A stretch of 64,000 nucleotides of DNA from Ignavibacteriaceae bacterium (GTDB lineage: Bacteria; Bacteroidota; Ignavibacteria; Ignavibacteriales; Ignavibacteriaceae): the NCBI GenBank assembly GCA_023229425.1, contig JALNZG010000010.1, positions 60,429 to 124,428 on the forward strand. Reading direction: 5' to 3'. Of the stretch, positions 44,543 to 53,412 are shown piece by piece (position 1 is the stretch's first letter; every line of letters begins with the position of its first letter). A model generated the notes under the pieces. That model was not told the origin of the DNA. It ran no database searches and worked only from the letters and a program-made list of their open reading frames with translations. A program made the translations under genes and the position numbers.

Positions 44543-45007
44543 TTAATCATTGTCTTTCGTTTCAACAAGCATTTCAATTTCTACTGAAGCATCGCGCGGA
44601 AGAACGTTTACTCCAACAGCAGCGCGAGCATGCTTACCTTTATCTCCGAAAATTTTTACAAGAAGTTCTGAAGCACCATTGGCAACTTCAGGTTGATTAA
44701 CAAATCCAGGATCACTATTTACGAAAACTGTAACTTTTATAACCCGTTCAACAAGTTCTAGATTTCCGACAATGCTTTTAATAACGGCAAGACAATTTAA
44801 GACTGCTATTTCAGCGGCATGTTTGGCTTCTCCTTCGCTAACAGAAGCTCCAACTTTTCCTTTATATTTTAGAATCCCATCCAGCATCGGAATCTGCCCG
44901 GAAGTAAAAACAAGATTTCCCGTTTTCACCGCAGGAATATAAGCCGCTAAGGGAACCGGGACTGCGGGTAGAGTTAAACCCAATGCCTTTATTTGTTCTT
45001 CAATCAT
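44543..45007 (-). CDS. RidA-family enamine/imine deaminase
   Basis: This 154-residue protein belongs to the longer RidA subgroup. VFTSGQIPMLDG, the central VLNCLAVIKSIVGNLELVERVIKVTVF and HARAAVGVNVLPRDASVEIEMLV match the RidA/YjgF trimer fold, including the conserved Arg. It clears reactive enamine intermediates. It is divergent from mazG. Confidence 0.92.
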   Translation of the reverse strand: MIEEQIKALGLTLPAVPVPLAAYIPAVKTGNLVFTSGQIPMLDGILKYKGKVGASVSEGEAKHAAEIAVLNCLAVIKSIVGNLELVERVIKVTVFVNSDPGFVNQPEVANGASELLVKIFGDKGKHARAAVGVNVLPRDASVEIEMLVETKDND

Positions 45008-45090
45008 AAAATCACCTTACAAAATTTTCTATTTTCTTATTATATTGAAACACAAAAAGAGAGCCATCTATCTCAAAAAGGAAATACTTA

Positions 45091-45852
45091 ATGCTCGAGA
45101 TCAAATTTAAGGAATTTGTCGATATTGTAAAACGATTACGCAAAGAATGTCCGTGGGATAAAGAACAAACGAATGAATCAATCAAAGCCGCAACGCTCGA
45201 AGAAGCTTACGAAACTGTTCATGCAATTGATGAAAATAATTTTGTTGAATTGAAAAAAGAACTCGGCGATCTGCTTTTTCACATTGCTTTCCACACAGCC
45301 ATTGCTGAAGAAATAAATGAATTTACGTTTGAAGAAGTGATCGACGAAATTTCTGCAAAACTTATCAGAAGACATCCGCATGTATTTAGCAATCTTGAAG
45401 TTTCCGGCACAGAAGAAATAAAAAGAAACTGGGAAACAATAAAACTGCAGGAAGGAAGAACATCAATTCTAGAAGGAGTTCCTCCTACAATGCCGGCTAT
45501 TATGCGCGCACACCGGCTGCAGGAAAAAGCTTCTAAAGTCGGATTTGATTGGGATGCGATTGCAGATGTAAAGAAAAAAGTTAATGAGGAATTGGATGAA
45601 CTTCAAATAGAAATTGATAACAACCAAATTGAAAAAGCCGAGGAAGAATTTGGCGATTTACTTTTTTCTCTGATTAATCTCAGTCGCTTTCTGAACATTA
45701 ATCCCGAAACAGCCTTACGCAAAACCACCAACAAGTTTGAAAAAAGATTTACTTACATCGAAAAAAAACTTGCCGAGCAAAACAAAAAAATTACAGAAGT
45801 TGATTTAAAAGAGATGGATAAATATTGGGATGAAAGTAAAACGATTGAATAA
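45091..45852 (+). CDS. mazG: Nucleoside triphosphate pyrophosphohydrolase MazG
   Basis: This 253-residue protein has two MazG all-alpha NTP-PPase domains. The first has RLRKECPWDKEQT, EEAYE and ELGDLLFHIAFH; the second has EELDELQIEI and EEEFGDLLFSLINLSR. It hydrolyses NTPs to NMP and PPi. AAAAGG precedes the ATG. A hairpin terminator follows. Confidence 0.96.
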   Translation: MLEIKFKEFVDIVKRLRKECPWDKEQTNESIKAATLEEAYETVHAIDENNFVELKKELGDLLFHIAFHTAIAEEINEFTFEEVIDEISAKLIRRHPHVFSNLEVSGTEEIKRNWETIKLQEGRTSILEGVPPTMPAIMRAHRLQEKASKVGFDWDAIADVKKKVNEELDELQIEIDNNQIEKAEEEFGDLLFSLINLSRFLNINPETALRKTTNKFEKRFTYIEKKLAEQNKKITEVDLKEMDKYWDESKTIE

Positions 45853-45854
45853 TA

Positions 45855-45890
45855 AATGACATATAACCGCGATATGTCATTCCTGTTTTT
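45855..45890 (+). terminator. Hairpin terminator after mazG
   Basis: AATGACATA (45855-45863) pairs with TATGTCATT (45873-45881), followed by CCTGTTTTT. It lies between the convergent mazG and phoH genes. Confidence 0.65.
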
Positions 45891-46852
45891 CAAGTTTTTT
45901 CTTTATCATAAAATTTTTCATAAGCGTCAATAATATCTTTCACCAACTGATGGCGCACAACATCGCTTTTTTCAAAGTAAACAAAACCGATCCCTTGGAT
46001 GCCTGTAAGAATTTCCTGCGCTTTAACTAAACCGCTAACCGTTCTATTCGGAAGATCAATTTGTGTAATGTCTCCCGTAATAATTGCTTTTGAGTTAACG
46101 CCGAGTCTTGTTAAAAACATTTTCATTTGCGTATCGGTGGCATTTTGCGCTTCATCAAGAATTACAAACGCATTATTCAAAGTTCTCCCGCGCATATAAG
46201 CTAAAGGAACAATTTCAATAACTCCTTTTTCAATATTTTGTTTCAGTTTGTCGGAAGGAAGCATATCTTCCAAGGCGTCATAGAGTGGCCGCAGATAAGG
46301 ATCAATTTTTTCGCGGATATCACCCGGCAGGAAACCAAGACTTTCACCCGCTTCTACGGCAGGTCGTGCTAAAACTATTTTAGCCACAATCCCTTTTTTT
46401 AAAGCCGAAACTGCAAAGGCAACTGCAAGATATGTTTTCCCGGTTCCCGCTGGACCAATAGCAAAACAAATGTCATTCTTTTTTGCTAACTGAAAATAAT
46501 TTGATTGCCCGGGAGTTTTTGCTTTAATGGTATCGTTCTTAGTGTAAAGAATAATCGAGTCAAATTCTTTTTCGTTAATTATTTCTTTACCCTGAAGTGT
46601 TAAATCAAGAATGGTCTCAACATCGTTTTCCCTCAAGCTTCCTTTTGTGTTAAGCACATAGATTAATTCTTTAAAAAGTTTTTCGAGAAGCGCTGTTTCC
46701 TCTTCCGTTCCTTTAAAGGTTGCTGCATCACCTCGAATCGTTATTACTGCCGAAAAGCGGTCCTCAATTATTTTTAAGTTGGAATCATTAAACCCGAGCA
46801 GGGAAAGAAGATCGACATTTTCAAGGTTTATTTTTTTAATCGTTTCTGCCAT
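45890..46852 (-). CDS. phoH: PhoH-family ATPase
   Basis: This 320-residue protein has an N-terminal KH-like region and a PhoH P-loop domain. Walker A is AIGPAGTGKTYLAVA (about 132-146), followed by LARPAVEAGESLGFLPGD, AFVILDEAQNAT and TGDITQIDLP. PhoH-type proteins are linked to RNA metabolism; in E. coli the namesake is phosphate-regulated, but no Pho box is seen here. Confidence 0.95.
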   Translation of the reverse strand: MAETIKKINLENVDLLSLLGFNDSNLKIIEDRFSAVITIRGDAATFKGTEEETALLEKLFKELIYVLNTKGSLRENDVETILDLTLQGKEIINEKEFDSIILYTKNDTIKAKTPGQSNYFQLAKKNDICFAIGPAGTGKTYLAVAFAVSALKKGIVAKIVLARPAVEAGESLGFLPGDIREKIDPYLRPLYDALEDMLPSDKLKQNIEKGVIEIVPLAYMRGRTLNNAFVILDEAQNATDTQMKMFLTRLGVNSKAIITGDITQIDLPNRTVSGLVKAQEILTGIQGIGFVYFEKSDVVRHQLVKDIIDAYEKFYDKEKT

Positions 46853-46877
46853 AACACCATTAATTGTTATTAAAAAT

Positions 46878-46915
46878 AAAAAAAGCCCTTGTCATCAAAA
46901 GATGAAAAGGGCTTT
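46878..46915 (-). terminator. Rho-independent terminator after the LysM gene
   Basis: On the minus strand AAAGCCCTT and AAGGGCTTT pair, with an inner CATC/GATG extension, followed by a run of T. It is located about 30 bp after the stop of the gene at 46946. Confidence 0.9.
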
Positions 46916-46945
46916 CAAATAACTGTTTATGATCAAGGATTAAAA

Positions 46946-47650
46946 TTACTTTACTACTGGTGCAGCAGCCGGTGTTGGAGCCGGTTTGTAATTCAATTTC
47001 AATTTTTCGTACTTAGATTTTTCTTCTTCAGTTAAATTAGGAATTTTAAATGTTTGTTTCGGGAAAATCAAATCAGGATTTTTAATTTGATCTCTGTTAG
47101 CCTGATAAATTTTAGGCCATGCGAAACCATTTCCGTAAAATTCTTTTTTCTTAGCAATTCTCCAGAGACAATCACCTTTAACAACAGTATAACTTGCTTC
47201 AGTTGGAGCTTCTACCCATGCATCAAGTAATCCTGGCAATACGCTGTGAACTTTATTATAGAATTCCGGTAATGCACTGATTTTGTTCCCTTTTAAAGCA
47301 TCCAAATCCTTCATCCGGTCAGCTTTGGGTCCTTCTTTTCTTCTAATTTTTCCTTCTAATTCGCTAACTGCTTTGTTGTAGTTATCAATATCAGATTTTT
47401 TTGCTCCGACCATTCCGTAAAGATCGTCCATACAATTATCATAACTTTGAATGGTAGAAAGGTTAGTATTCAAACCGGCAACATCGGTTTTTAAAGTAGT
47501 TGACTCTTTTTGTAAACTTTCTTTTTGAGCGCTCAACTTAGTGATTTGATTTTGCCATTCTTCTTTGGTCATCTCTTCCTGTGCAAACGATGAAAACGTA
47601 AACGCAACAAAGAGAGCTACCGATAAGAACCAAATTTTATTTAATTTCAT
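46946..47650 (-). CDS. LysM-domain envelope protein with coiled coil
   Basis: This protein of about 234 residues has a signal peptide (ends SFAQ). A coiled-coil region follows (about 25-130; ITKLSAQKESLQKESTTLKT), then a C-terminal LysM domain (about 153-205; YTVVKGDCLWRIAKKKE, NPDLIFPKQTFKIP) that binds peptidoglycan. The tail is Ala/Pro-rich. The ATG at 47650 follows GAGGATTTAT and replaces an ATG four codons upstream. It probably forms an operon with the preceding lipoprotein. Confidence 0.85.
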   Translation of the reverse strand: MKLNKIWFLSVALFVAFTFSSFAQEEMTKEEWQNQITKLSAQKESLQKESTTLKTDVAGLNTNLSTIQSYDNCMDDLYGMVGAKKSDIDNYNKAVSELEGKIRRKEGPKADRMKDLDALKGNKISALPEFYNKVHSVLPGLLDAWVEAPTEASYTVVKGDCLWRIAKKKEFYGNGFAWPKIYQANRDQIKNPDLIFPKQTFKIPNLTEEEKSKYEKLKLNYKPAPTPAAAPVVK

Positions 47651-47683
47651 ATAAATCCTCATGTTTTAAATTCTTGGTTAAGA

Positions 47684-47962
47684 TTACTTAGAAATTTTGT
47701 CCAAATTTGCTTTGGTTTCTTGTTTAAGCTTCTCGCATTCTTGAAGTTTTTTATTCTTCTCGGCGATTTGTTTTTCTACGCTTCCTCTTTCATCTTTTAA
47801 GGTAGTTGCAGATTTTTGCAAAGAGCTAACTTCCTTTTTCAAAGCGTCTAATTGAGCCAATTCCTCTTGCGAAGGTCCGCTGCTGCATCCAACAAAACCT
47901 GCAGTCAACAAAACAATGGCAGCTCCCAAAAGAGAACTTTTTAATGACTTTAGTACCTTCAT
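47684..47962 (-). CDS. Small coiled-coil lipoprotein
   Basis: This 92-residue protein has a lipobox (AGFVGC, Cys26). A fully helical, charged coiled coil follows from about residue 35 (LDALKKEVSSLQKSATTLKD). Its size and layout resemble Lpp-like or spacer lipoproteins. GGAGTATATACT precedes the ATG. It is 34 bp upstream of the LysM gene, suggesting a joint role in linking the outer membrane to peptidoglycan (inference). Confidence 0.82.
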   Translation of the reverse strand: MKVLKSLKSSLLGAAIVLLTAGFVGCSSGPSQEELAQLDALKKEVSSLQKSATTLKDERGSVEKQIAEKNKKLQECEKLKQETKANLDKISK

Positions 47963-48096
47963 AGTATATACTCCATTTTAGTTAATTGATAGTCTATTTA
48001 AATTTAGGATTTTTCTCAAGATAAATCAAGAAAAATCACTTAAAAAATATATTATTTATTAATTAAACAACCAAATTGCCGATTCAATTTCAAGAA

Positions 48097-48777
48097 TTAA
48101 ATCAATCTTTTCTGAACAAAACTTGAATAACTTCTCTCAGCAATGATGATATGATCAAAGACGGGAATTTCCATCAATTTTGAAACCTCAACTAATTTTT
48201 TGGTGATTGAAATATCATCACTACTTGGTTCAGCATTCCCGCTTGGATGGTTATGGACAAAAATGATACTTTTTGCGCTGTTTTCGATTGCTACTTTAAA
48301 AACTTCCCTAGGATGAACAATACTCGAGTCAAGACTTCCGGTAGAAATTCGTTCTATCCGAATAATTTTGTTGGCGGAATTTAAACAGACCACATAAAAA
48401 TGTTCGGTGAGTTCATCCTTTAACAACGGAAGAAAAATCTCTGCTACATCTTCCGGTGAAGTAATTTTTTTTTCAGAAAACCATTTAGATTGAACTGCAG
48501 TTCTTTTCCCGATCTCAAAAGCAGCTACTAATGTGGCCGCTTTGTCTTTTTTAATTCCATTTGTTTTAATTAATTCTGAGAATGATTTTGTTGATAACGA
48601 AGCAAGGTTTCCGTAACGCTCAACAAGATCATACGCTACTTGAATAACCGATTTCCCCTTCGTCCCGGTTCTTATAAGAATCGCAAGTAATTCTGCATCA
48701 CTTAGACTTTGGCTGCCTCGCAAAACAAGTTTTTCTCTTGGGCGATCATCAAGTGGTAAATCTTTTACTGTTCCCAA
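48097..48777 (-). CDS. radC: RadC/JAB-domain protein
   Basis: This 226-residue protein has an N-terminal HhH-like part (LPLDDRPREKLVLRGSQSLSDAELLAILIRTG) and a C-terminal JAB/MPN metalloprotease-like domain. The motif HNHPSGNAEPSSDD lies near residue 175. The family was named for DNA repair, but that role is doubtful. The start is TTG, one base after the upstream stop, and matches the usual family N-terminus. Confidence 0.93.
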   Translation of the reverse strand: MGTVKDLPLDDRPREKLVLRGSQSLSDAELLAILIRTGTKGKSVIQVAYDLVERYGNLASLSTKSFSELIKTNGIKKDKAATLVAAFEIGKRTAVQSKWFSEKKITSPEDVAEIFLPLLKDELTEHFYVVCLNSANKIIRIERISTGSLDSSIVHPREVFKVAIENSAKSIIFVHNHPSGNAEPSSDDISITKKLVEVSKLMEIPVFDHIIIAERSYSSFVQKRLI

Positions 48778-48778
48778 T

Positions 48779-50548
48779 TTATTTTTTCACTTTTGGTTTA
48801 TATTTAAATCTTTCCACCAATTCAAATTTCCCTTGATGGTAGCGGACAATATTTAAGTATGGATTAATCTTCTCACTCCCAAACTCAATTGAATTATGAA
48901 TTCCTACAAAAGGTTCAGCCTTGGAAATGGTTCCCTCAAATGAAGTAATTCCACGTTTAGATAGTGTTAGAATTTTTAGGAGATATTTTGCGGCATCATA
49001 TCCGTATAAATTATTTCCATTCATTTCTTTACCGGTTGTTTCAATGTATTTTTGAGAAAAAGCGGCAACGTCTTCATCTTGAAAATCAATAAAAGAATCA
49101 GAAGTGAAAGTTAGTTTTTCGCTAAGTGCTGAAGACGTTTCCAACCCTTTGGAAGTGAACCAATCTTGATTCCCATAAATTGGAAGATCAATACCCCATT
49201 TCACTAGTGCTGAAAGCAAAACAGGAATCAAAGTATTATCATTGATCGGAATATAAATTCCTTCAGTTCCCTTGATGTTTTTTTTCAGTTCAATGATTAG
49301 GGATTCCAGAGAGAGAATTCTTGAGGGATAAGATTCCTGCAAAATTTTTCCGCCGAGATGTTTGAATTCCGAAATAAAGTTTCTTCCTATTACGTTTGCA
49401 TTGCCATTTTGCGGAAAAACTACCGCAATTGACCTTTTATTTTCAACGTAATAAAGATATTGCGCCATAACTTTTCCATGCAACTCCATTGAAGTGTTCG
49501 CTTGATAAAACAATCTATTTCCGAGCTGTAAATTATCATCTGTTGCAGTGGGACTAATCACCGGGATAGTTAATTTATCTGAAGCGTTCAGAAAATATCT
49601 CGTTTCATCACTAAAGACAGGACCGATAATTGCTGAAAATTTTTCACCTGATCCAAACTCCTTGATGATCAAGCTAATTTGAGAGGAATCCCGTTTTGTG
49701 TTTTTAATCATTAGAGCAAATTGATTTCCAGAAAGAGAATTAAACTCATGCACAGCGTACTTTATCCCTTCAAGCACATCCTTTGCCGATTCAATTTCGA
49801 GCCCTTGAATATTAGTGAGCGGTAGTAAGCAGACGATTACTTTTTCGGAAGATTCAGTTGAAGTTGAAGAAGAAATAGTACTGAAAAGATTTTTAGTCTC
49901 GGCAGTTTCAGAGCTATTTGGAAAATCTTTTTGCAATTTATTATAAAAGCTTTTTGCTTCATCAACTTTACTAAGTAATAGATTTTTCTTTGCTAGAGAA
50001 AAAAGAAATGAAGGAACTAATTCCCTGTTGATATTTTTTCCTAATAATTCTTCTATTGCTTCCGGTGAGAATTTTTCAACTAAAAGTGAAGTAATAAATT
50101 TCTTATCTCTCTCACGTGAATTTTCATCCTTCTCCTTCGAGAAATTACCGGTTACAAATTTAACCGCTTCTCTTTCTCTCCCGGTTTCTTTTAACACTAC
50201 GGCAAATAGCAGCTCAGCTTCGCTTAAATATTTGCTGCCTGCCGTACCGTCGGGCTGGTCGGAATATTTTATAAAAAAATCATTTAACGTTTTTTCTGCG
50301 GAAGGGAAGTTTTTTTGATCAAGAAAAATTTTCACGGTAAAAAGAATTGACACCGTCGTTTTAGTATTCACCGGCTGCTTTGCAATCCATTGAAATATTT
50401 TTAATGCTTCATAAGTTTGATGTGCATCAAATAAACTAACGGCAATTTCGAATTCTGAATTTATTTCATTTTGAGTGACGGGAGACTGTGCGAAAGCGAC
50501 TCTTGCTGTAAAAAATATTACTGCGAAAAGTAAAATCTTTCTAACCAT
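48779..50548 (-). CDS. Periplasmic TPR plus type-1 binding-protein fold
   Basis: This 589-residue protein has a signal peptide (ends VAFAQ), helical TPR-like repeats (about 25-210) and a type-1 periplasmic-binding/leucine-binding-like domain (about 235-585; IIGPVFSDETR, IPVISPTATDDNLQLG). The architecture recalls LpoA-type activators of peptidoglycan synthases or amino-acid receptors without a transporter. No permease is nearby. It overlaps the upstream TPR gene by 8 bp. Confidence 0.78.
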   Translation of the reverse strand: MVRKILLFAVIFFTARVAFAQSPVTQNEINSEFEIAVSLFDAHQTYEALKIFQWIAKQPVNTKTTVSILFTVKIFLDQKNFPSAEKTLNDFFIKYSDQPDGTAGSKYLSEAELLFAVVLKETGREREAVKFVTGNFSKEKDENSRERDKKFITSLLVEKFSPEAIEELLGKNINRELVPSFLFSLAKKNLLLSKVDEAKSFYNKLQKDFPNSSETAETKNLFSTISSSTSTESSEKVIVCLLPLTNIQGLEIESAKDVLEGIKYAVHEFNSLSGNQFALMIKNTKRDSSQISLIIKEFGSGEKFSAIIGPVFSDETRYFLNASDKLTIPVISPTATDDNLQLGNRLFYQANTSMELHGKVMAQYLYYVENKRSIAVVFPQNGNANVIGRNFISEFKHLGGKILQESYPSRILSLESLIIELKKNIKGTEGIYIPINDNTLIPVLLSALVKWGIDLPIYGNQDWFTSKGLETSSALSEKLTFTSDSFIDFQDEDVAAFSQKYIETTGKEMNGNNLYGYDAAKYLLKILTLSKRGITSFEGTISKAEPFVGIHNSIEFGSEKINPYLNIVRYHQGKFELVERFKYKPKVKK

Positions 50549-51455
50549 CGGAAGCGACCGGGTTTTGATTTAATTTTTCCAGATTTTTTACCGCTTCAAG
50601 CGCAACTTTATTCTGTGGATCGAACTTTAACGCTAAATCAAAATAATTCTGCGCATCTTTTATTTTATTTGCATGAAGGTAGGCTATCCCCAGATAAGAA
50701 TAGATTTCAGGCGAAACTTCAATTGCTTCATGGGCAAATTTTGCGAGATATTTTTCTGCTTTTTTATAGTCGCTGTTTTTCAAATAGATTTTCCCAGCCC
50801 ATTCATTTACAGATAAATCATCTTTATTAAGTTGTAAAGTTTTTTCAATGGAAGTGACTGCGTGGGCGTTCATTTTTAAATAGTAATAAATTATGGCAAA
50901 GAGTAAATGTAGTTCGTAATGATTTGAGTAATAAATCTCTGCCTGTTTTGCGTAAATCAGCGCCATATCAAAATTGGTCAAATTGATATGTGTCTTTGCC
51001 AAATAAATAAACGCATCTTGAAGAAATTCGGTCTCTTTTCCACTCTTTACAAAATTTTCAAAACTGATCCGGGCTAATTCATACTCAAGAAGCATGTAGT
51101 GTGAATAACCGATAAAGAACGAAGCAAGGGGAATTTCGTTTGGAGAGAAAAATGAAAGAACTTCAATTGTTTCGTTCCACTTTCCCTGACGAAAGAGAAA
51201 ATGTCCGACAAAAAGCCTGACATCATTGTTGTCCGAATTTTCTTGAAGTAAATCAAAAAGTAAATTCTCGGCGGCAGAAATATTTTCAAGACTTTCGTAC
51301 AGACCGGATAAATTAAAATAAGCTTCTATCGATCCGGGATGATCTTCGATGATCTTAGTATAAGATTGTACCGCATGAAGTGTTTTTCCTTCGGAGGCAA
51401 ATCGTTGGGCTTTTTCAATTTTAAGTTGAACTAATTGTTTCTCTTTATCTTTCAT
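50541..51455 (-). CDS. TPR-repeat protein
   Basis: This protein of about 304 residues is built of tetratricopeptide-like helix pairs, for example AVQSYTKIIEDHPGSIEAYFNLS and DAQNYFDLALKFDPQNKVALEA. It is probably cytoplasmic, having no signal peptide. The ATG at 51455 overlaps the guaA stop (TAATG), so it is coupled to guaA; an in-frame GTG at 51464 is less likely. Confidence 0.82.
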   Translation of the reverse strand: MKDKEKQLVQLKIEKAQRFASEGKTLHAVQSYTKIIEDHPGSIEAYFNLSGLYESLENISAAENLLFDLLQENSDNNDVRLFVGHFLFRQGKWNETIEVLSFFSPNEIPLASFFIGYSHYMLLEYELARISFENFVKSGKETEFLQDAFIYLAKTHINLTNFDMALIYAKQAEIYYSNHYELHLLFAIIYYYLKMNAHAVTSIEKTLQLNKDDLSVNEWAGKIYLKNSDYKKAEKYLAKFAHEAIEVSPEIYSYLGIAYLHANKIKDAQNYFDLALKFDPQNKVALEAVKNLEKLNQNPVASDG

Positions 51456-52996
51456 TATTCCCACTCGATTGTAGAAGGAGGTTTAGAACTAATATCATAA
51501 ACAACTCTATTAATTCCTTTCACCTTATTGATAATTTTATTTGAAACACGTGCAAGAAATTCTGGTTGAAACGGATACCAGTCGGCAGTCATTCCATCCG
51601 TAGAAGTAACTGCACGCAGTGCAAGAACGTTTTCGTATGTTCTGCAGTCCCCCATTACACCAACGCTTTGCACAGGTAAGAGAACAGCAAATGCCTGCCA
51701 AATTTCATTATAAAGATTTTCAATTTTTATTTCATCAATAAAAATTTCATCGGCATCGCATAAAAGTGAAAGTTTTTCTTTAGTGACATCGCTCAATATC
51801 CTTACGGCTAAACCGGGTCCCGGGAAAGGATGACGTTCGATAAATTCCACAGGGATGGAGAGAGCTTTCCCGACATTTCTAACTTCATCTTTAAATAATT
51901 CGCGAAATGGTTCAATTAATTTTAAATGCATTTTTTCGGGAAGTCCGCCAACGTTATGATGCGTTTTTATCGTAACGGATTGACCTTTTACGGAAACTGA
52001 TTCAATAACATCGGGATAAAGTGTTCCCTGAACTAAGAATTTTACATTCGGGATTTTTGCGGCTTCCTGTTCAAAAAATTCAATAAAGGTGTTGCCGATA
52101 ATTTTTCTTTTTCTTTCCGGCTCGGTAATGTCTTTCAATCTTTCTAAAAATATTTTTGAAGCGTCAATTGAAATTACTTTCAAGCTTAAATGCTCACGGA
52201 AAAGGGTAACGACTTTTTCACTTTCATTTTTGCGCATTAAGCCGGTATCGATATGAACGCATGTTAACTGCCCACCAATCGCTTTTTGTACAAGCACTGC
52301 AGCAACTGTTGAATCAACTCCTCCGCTTAGTGCGCACAAAACATTATCGGAGCCAACATTGTTTTTGATCTCAGTGATTTTTTCTTCAATGAAGTGAACC
52401 GGCGTCCAATCCCCTTTGCAATTGCAGATCGAGAATAAAAAATTATGAAGTATTTTCCTTCCTTCAGCGGTGTGGGCAACTTCAGGATGAAATTGTAATC
52501 CGTAAATTTTTTTCTGAATATCTTCAACAGCACAAACCGGAGAATGCGCTGATGTTCCGGTAATGTGAAATCCGCTTGGAACTTCGGTCACTAAGTCTCC
52601 ATGACTCATCCACACGGTGGAGTTTAATTCACAATTAGAAAAAAGTTTGGAAGATTTGGAGACCGTAAATTCAGCTTTGCCGTATTCTCTTGCATCGGCT
52701 TTCTCAACTTTTCCGCCAAGATGTTTAGCGAGTAGTTGAAGCCCGTAGCAAATTCCAAGAATAGGAATGTTCAAGGAAAAGATTTCTAAATTAATATCGG
52801 GAGCGTCTTCGTCATAGACACTCATAGGTCCACCCGAAAGGATAATACCGGAAGGATTTCTTTTTTTTATTTCCTCCAAAGAAACGGTATGAGGAAATAT
52901 TTCCGAAAAAACATTTTCTTCGCGAATACGCCTTGCAATTAACTGAGTGTACTGCGACCCAAAATCAATGATGAGAATTTCATTATTTTTATTCAT
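51455..52996 (-). CDS. guaA: GMP synthase (glutamine-hydrolysing)
   Basis: This 513-residue enzyme has an N-terminal class-I glutamine amidotransferase (GICYGLQLLAKHLGG with the catalytic Cys; FHPEVAHT with the His). An ATP-PPase follows with LSGGVDSTVAAV (about 223-234) and a C-terminal dimerisation domain ending KPPSTIEWE. It makes GMP from XMP. The ATG at 52996 is preferred over a TTG one codon earlier. Confidence 0.97.
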   Translation of the reverse strand: MNKNNEILIIDFGSQYTQLIARRIREENVFSEIFPHTVSLEEIKKRNPSGIILSGGPMSVYDEDAPDINLEIFSLNIPILGICYGLQLLAKHLGGKVEKADAREYGKAEFTVSKSSKLFSNCELNSTVWMSHGDLVTEVPSGFHITGTSAHSPVCAVEDIQKKIYGLQFHPEVAHTAEGRKILHNFLFSICNCKGDWTPVHFIEEKITEIKNNVGSDNVLCALSGGVDSTVAAVLVQKAIGGQLTCVHIDTGLMRKNESEKVVTLFREHLSLKVISIDASKIFLERLKDITEPERKRKIIGNTFIEFFEQEAAKIPNVKFLVQGTLYPDVIESVSVKGQSVTIKTHHNVGGLPEKMHLKLIEPFRELFKDEVRNVGKALSIPVEFIERHPFPGPGLAVRILSDVTKEKLSLLCDADEIFIDEIKIENLYNEIWQAFAVLLPVQSVGVMGDCRTYENVLALRAVTSTDGMTADWYPFQPEFLARVSNKIINKVKGINRVVYDISSKPPSTIEWE

Positions 52997-53019
52997 CAAT
53001 ACTTCAAAAACAAAAAAAG

Positions 53020-53400
53020 TTACTCACCGATAAGCTGGCTATATGCAGCTTCATCGAGAAGATCGTTTAACTCGTTTTTATCGGCAATTACAATTTTGAT
53101 CATCCATCCTTCACCGTAGGGATCACTATTTACGCTTTCCGGAGAATCAATAAGTTTTTTGTTGATCTCAATAATTTTCCCGCTGATAGGAGCATAAAGC
53201 TCACTAACGGTTTTTACTGCTTCAATAGTACCAAAGTTTGCGTTTCGAATAACTTCCTGCAATTTAGGATCAATATCAACAAAGACCACATCGCCAAGCT
53301 CGCCTTGCGCATAATCAGTAATTCCAACCGTGCCGATGTTGCCGTTAATGGAAATCCATTCATGCTCTTTTGTGTATTTTAAGTCTTGTGGAATATTCAT
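53020..53400 (-). CDS. gcvH: Glycine cleavage system H protein
   Basis: This 126-residue lipoyl carrier has the lipoylation lysine in IEAVKTVSELYAPISG (K about 64). It shuttles the aminomethyl group between P, T and L proteins. Other gcv genes are not adjacent; the GcvT-fold protein at 62349 is of the YgfZ type instead. It follows accC by 12 bp. Confidence 0.96.
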   Translation of the reverse strand: MNIPQDLKYTKEHEWISINGNIGTVGITDYAQGELGDVVFVDIDPKLQEVIRNANFGTIEAVKTVSELYAPISGKIIEINKKLIDSPESVNSDPYGEGWMIKIVIADKNELNDLLDEAAYSQLIGE

Positions 53401-53412
53401 AAAATTCCTCTA

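Noticed and set aside
45890..46852. PhoH as part of the phosphate regulon
   Set aside because: No 11-bp-spaced TGTTA array is visible upstream, and PhoH homologs are often not phosphate-regulated despite the name.
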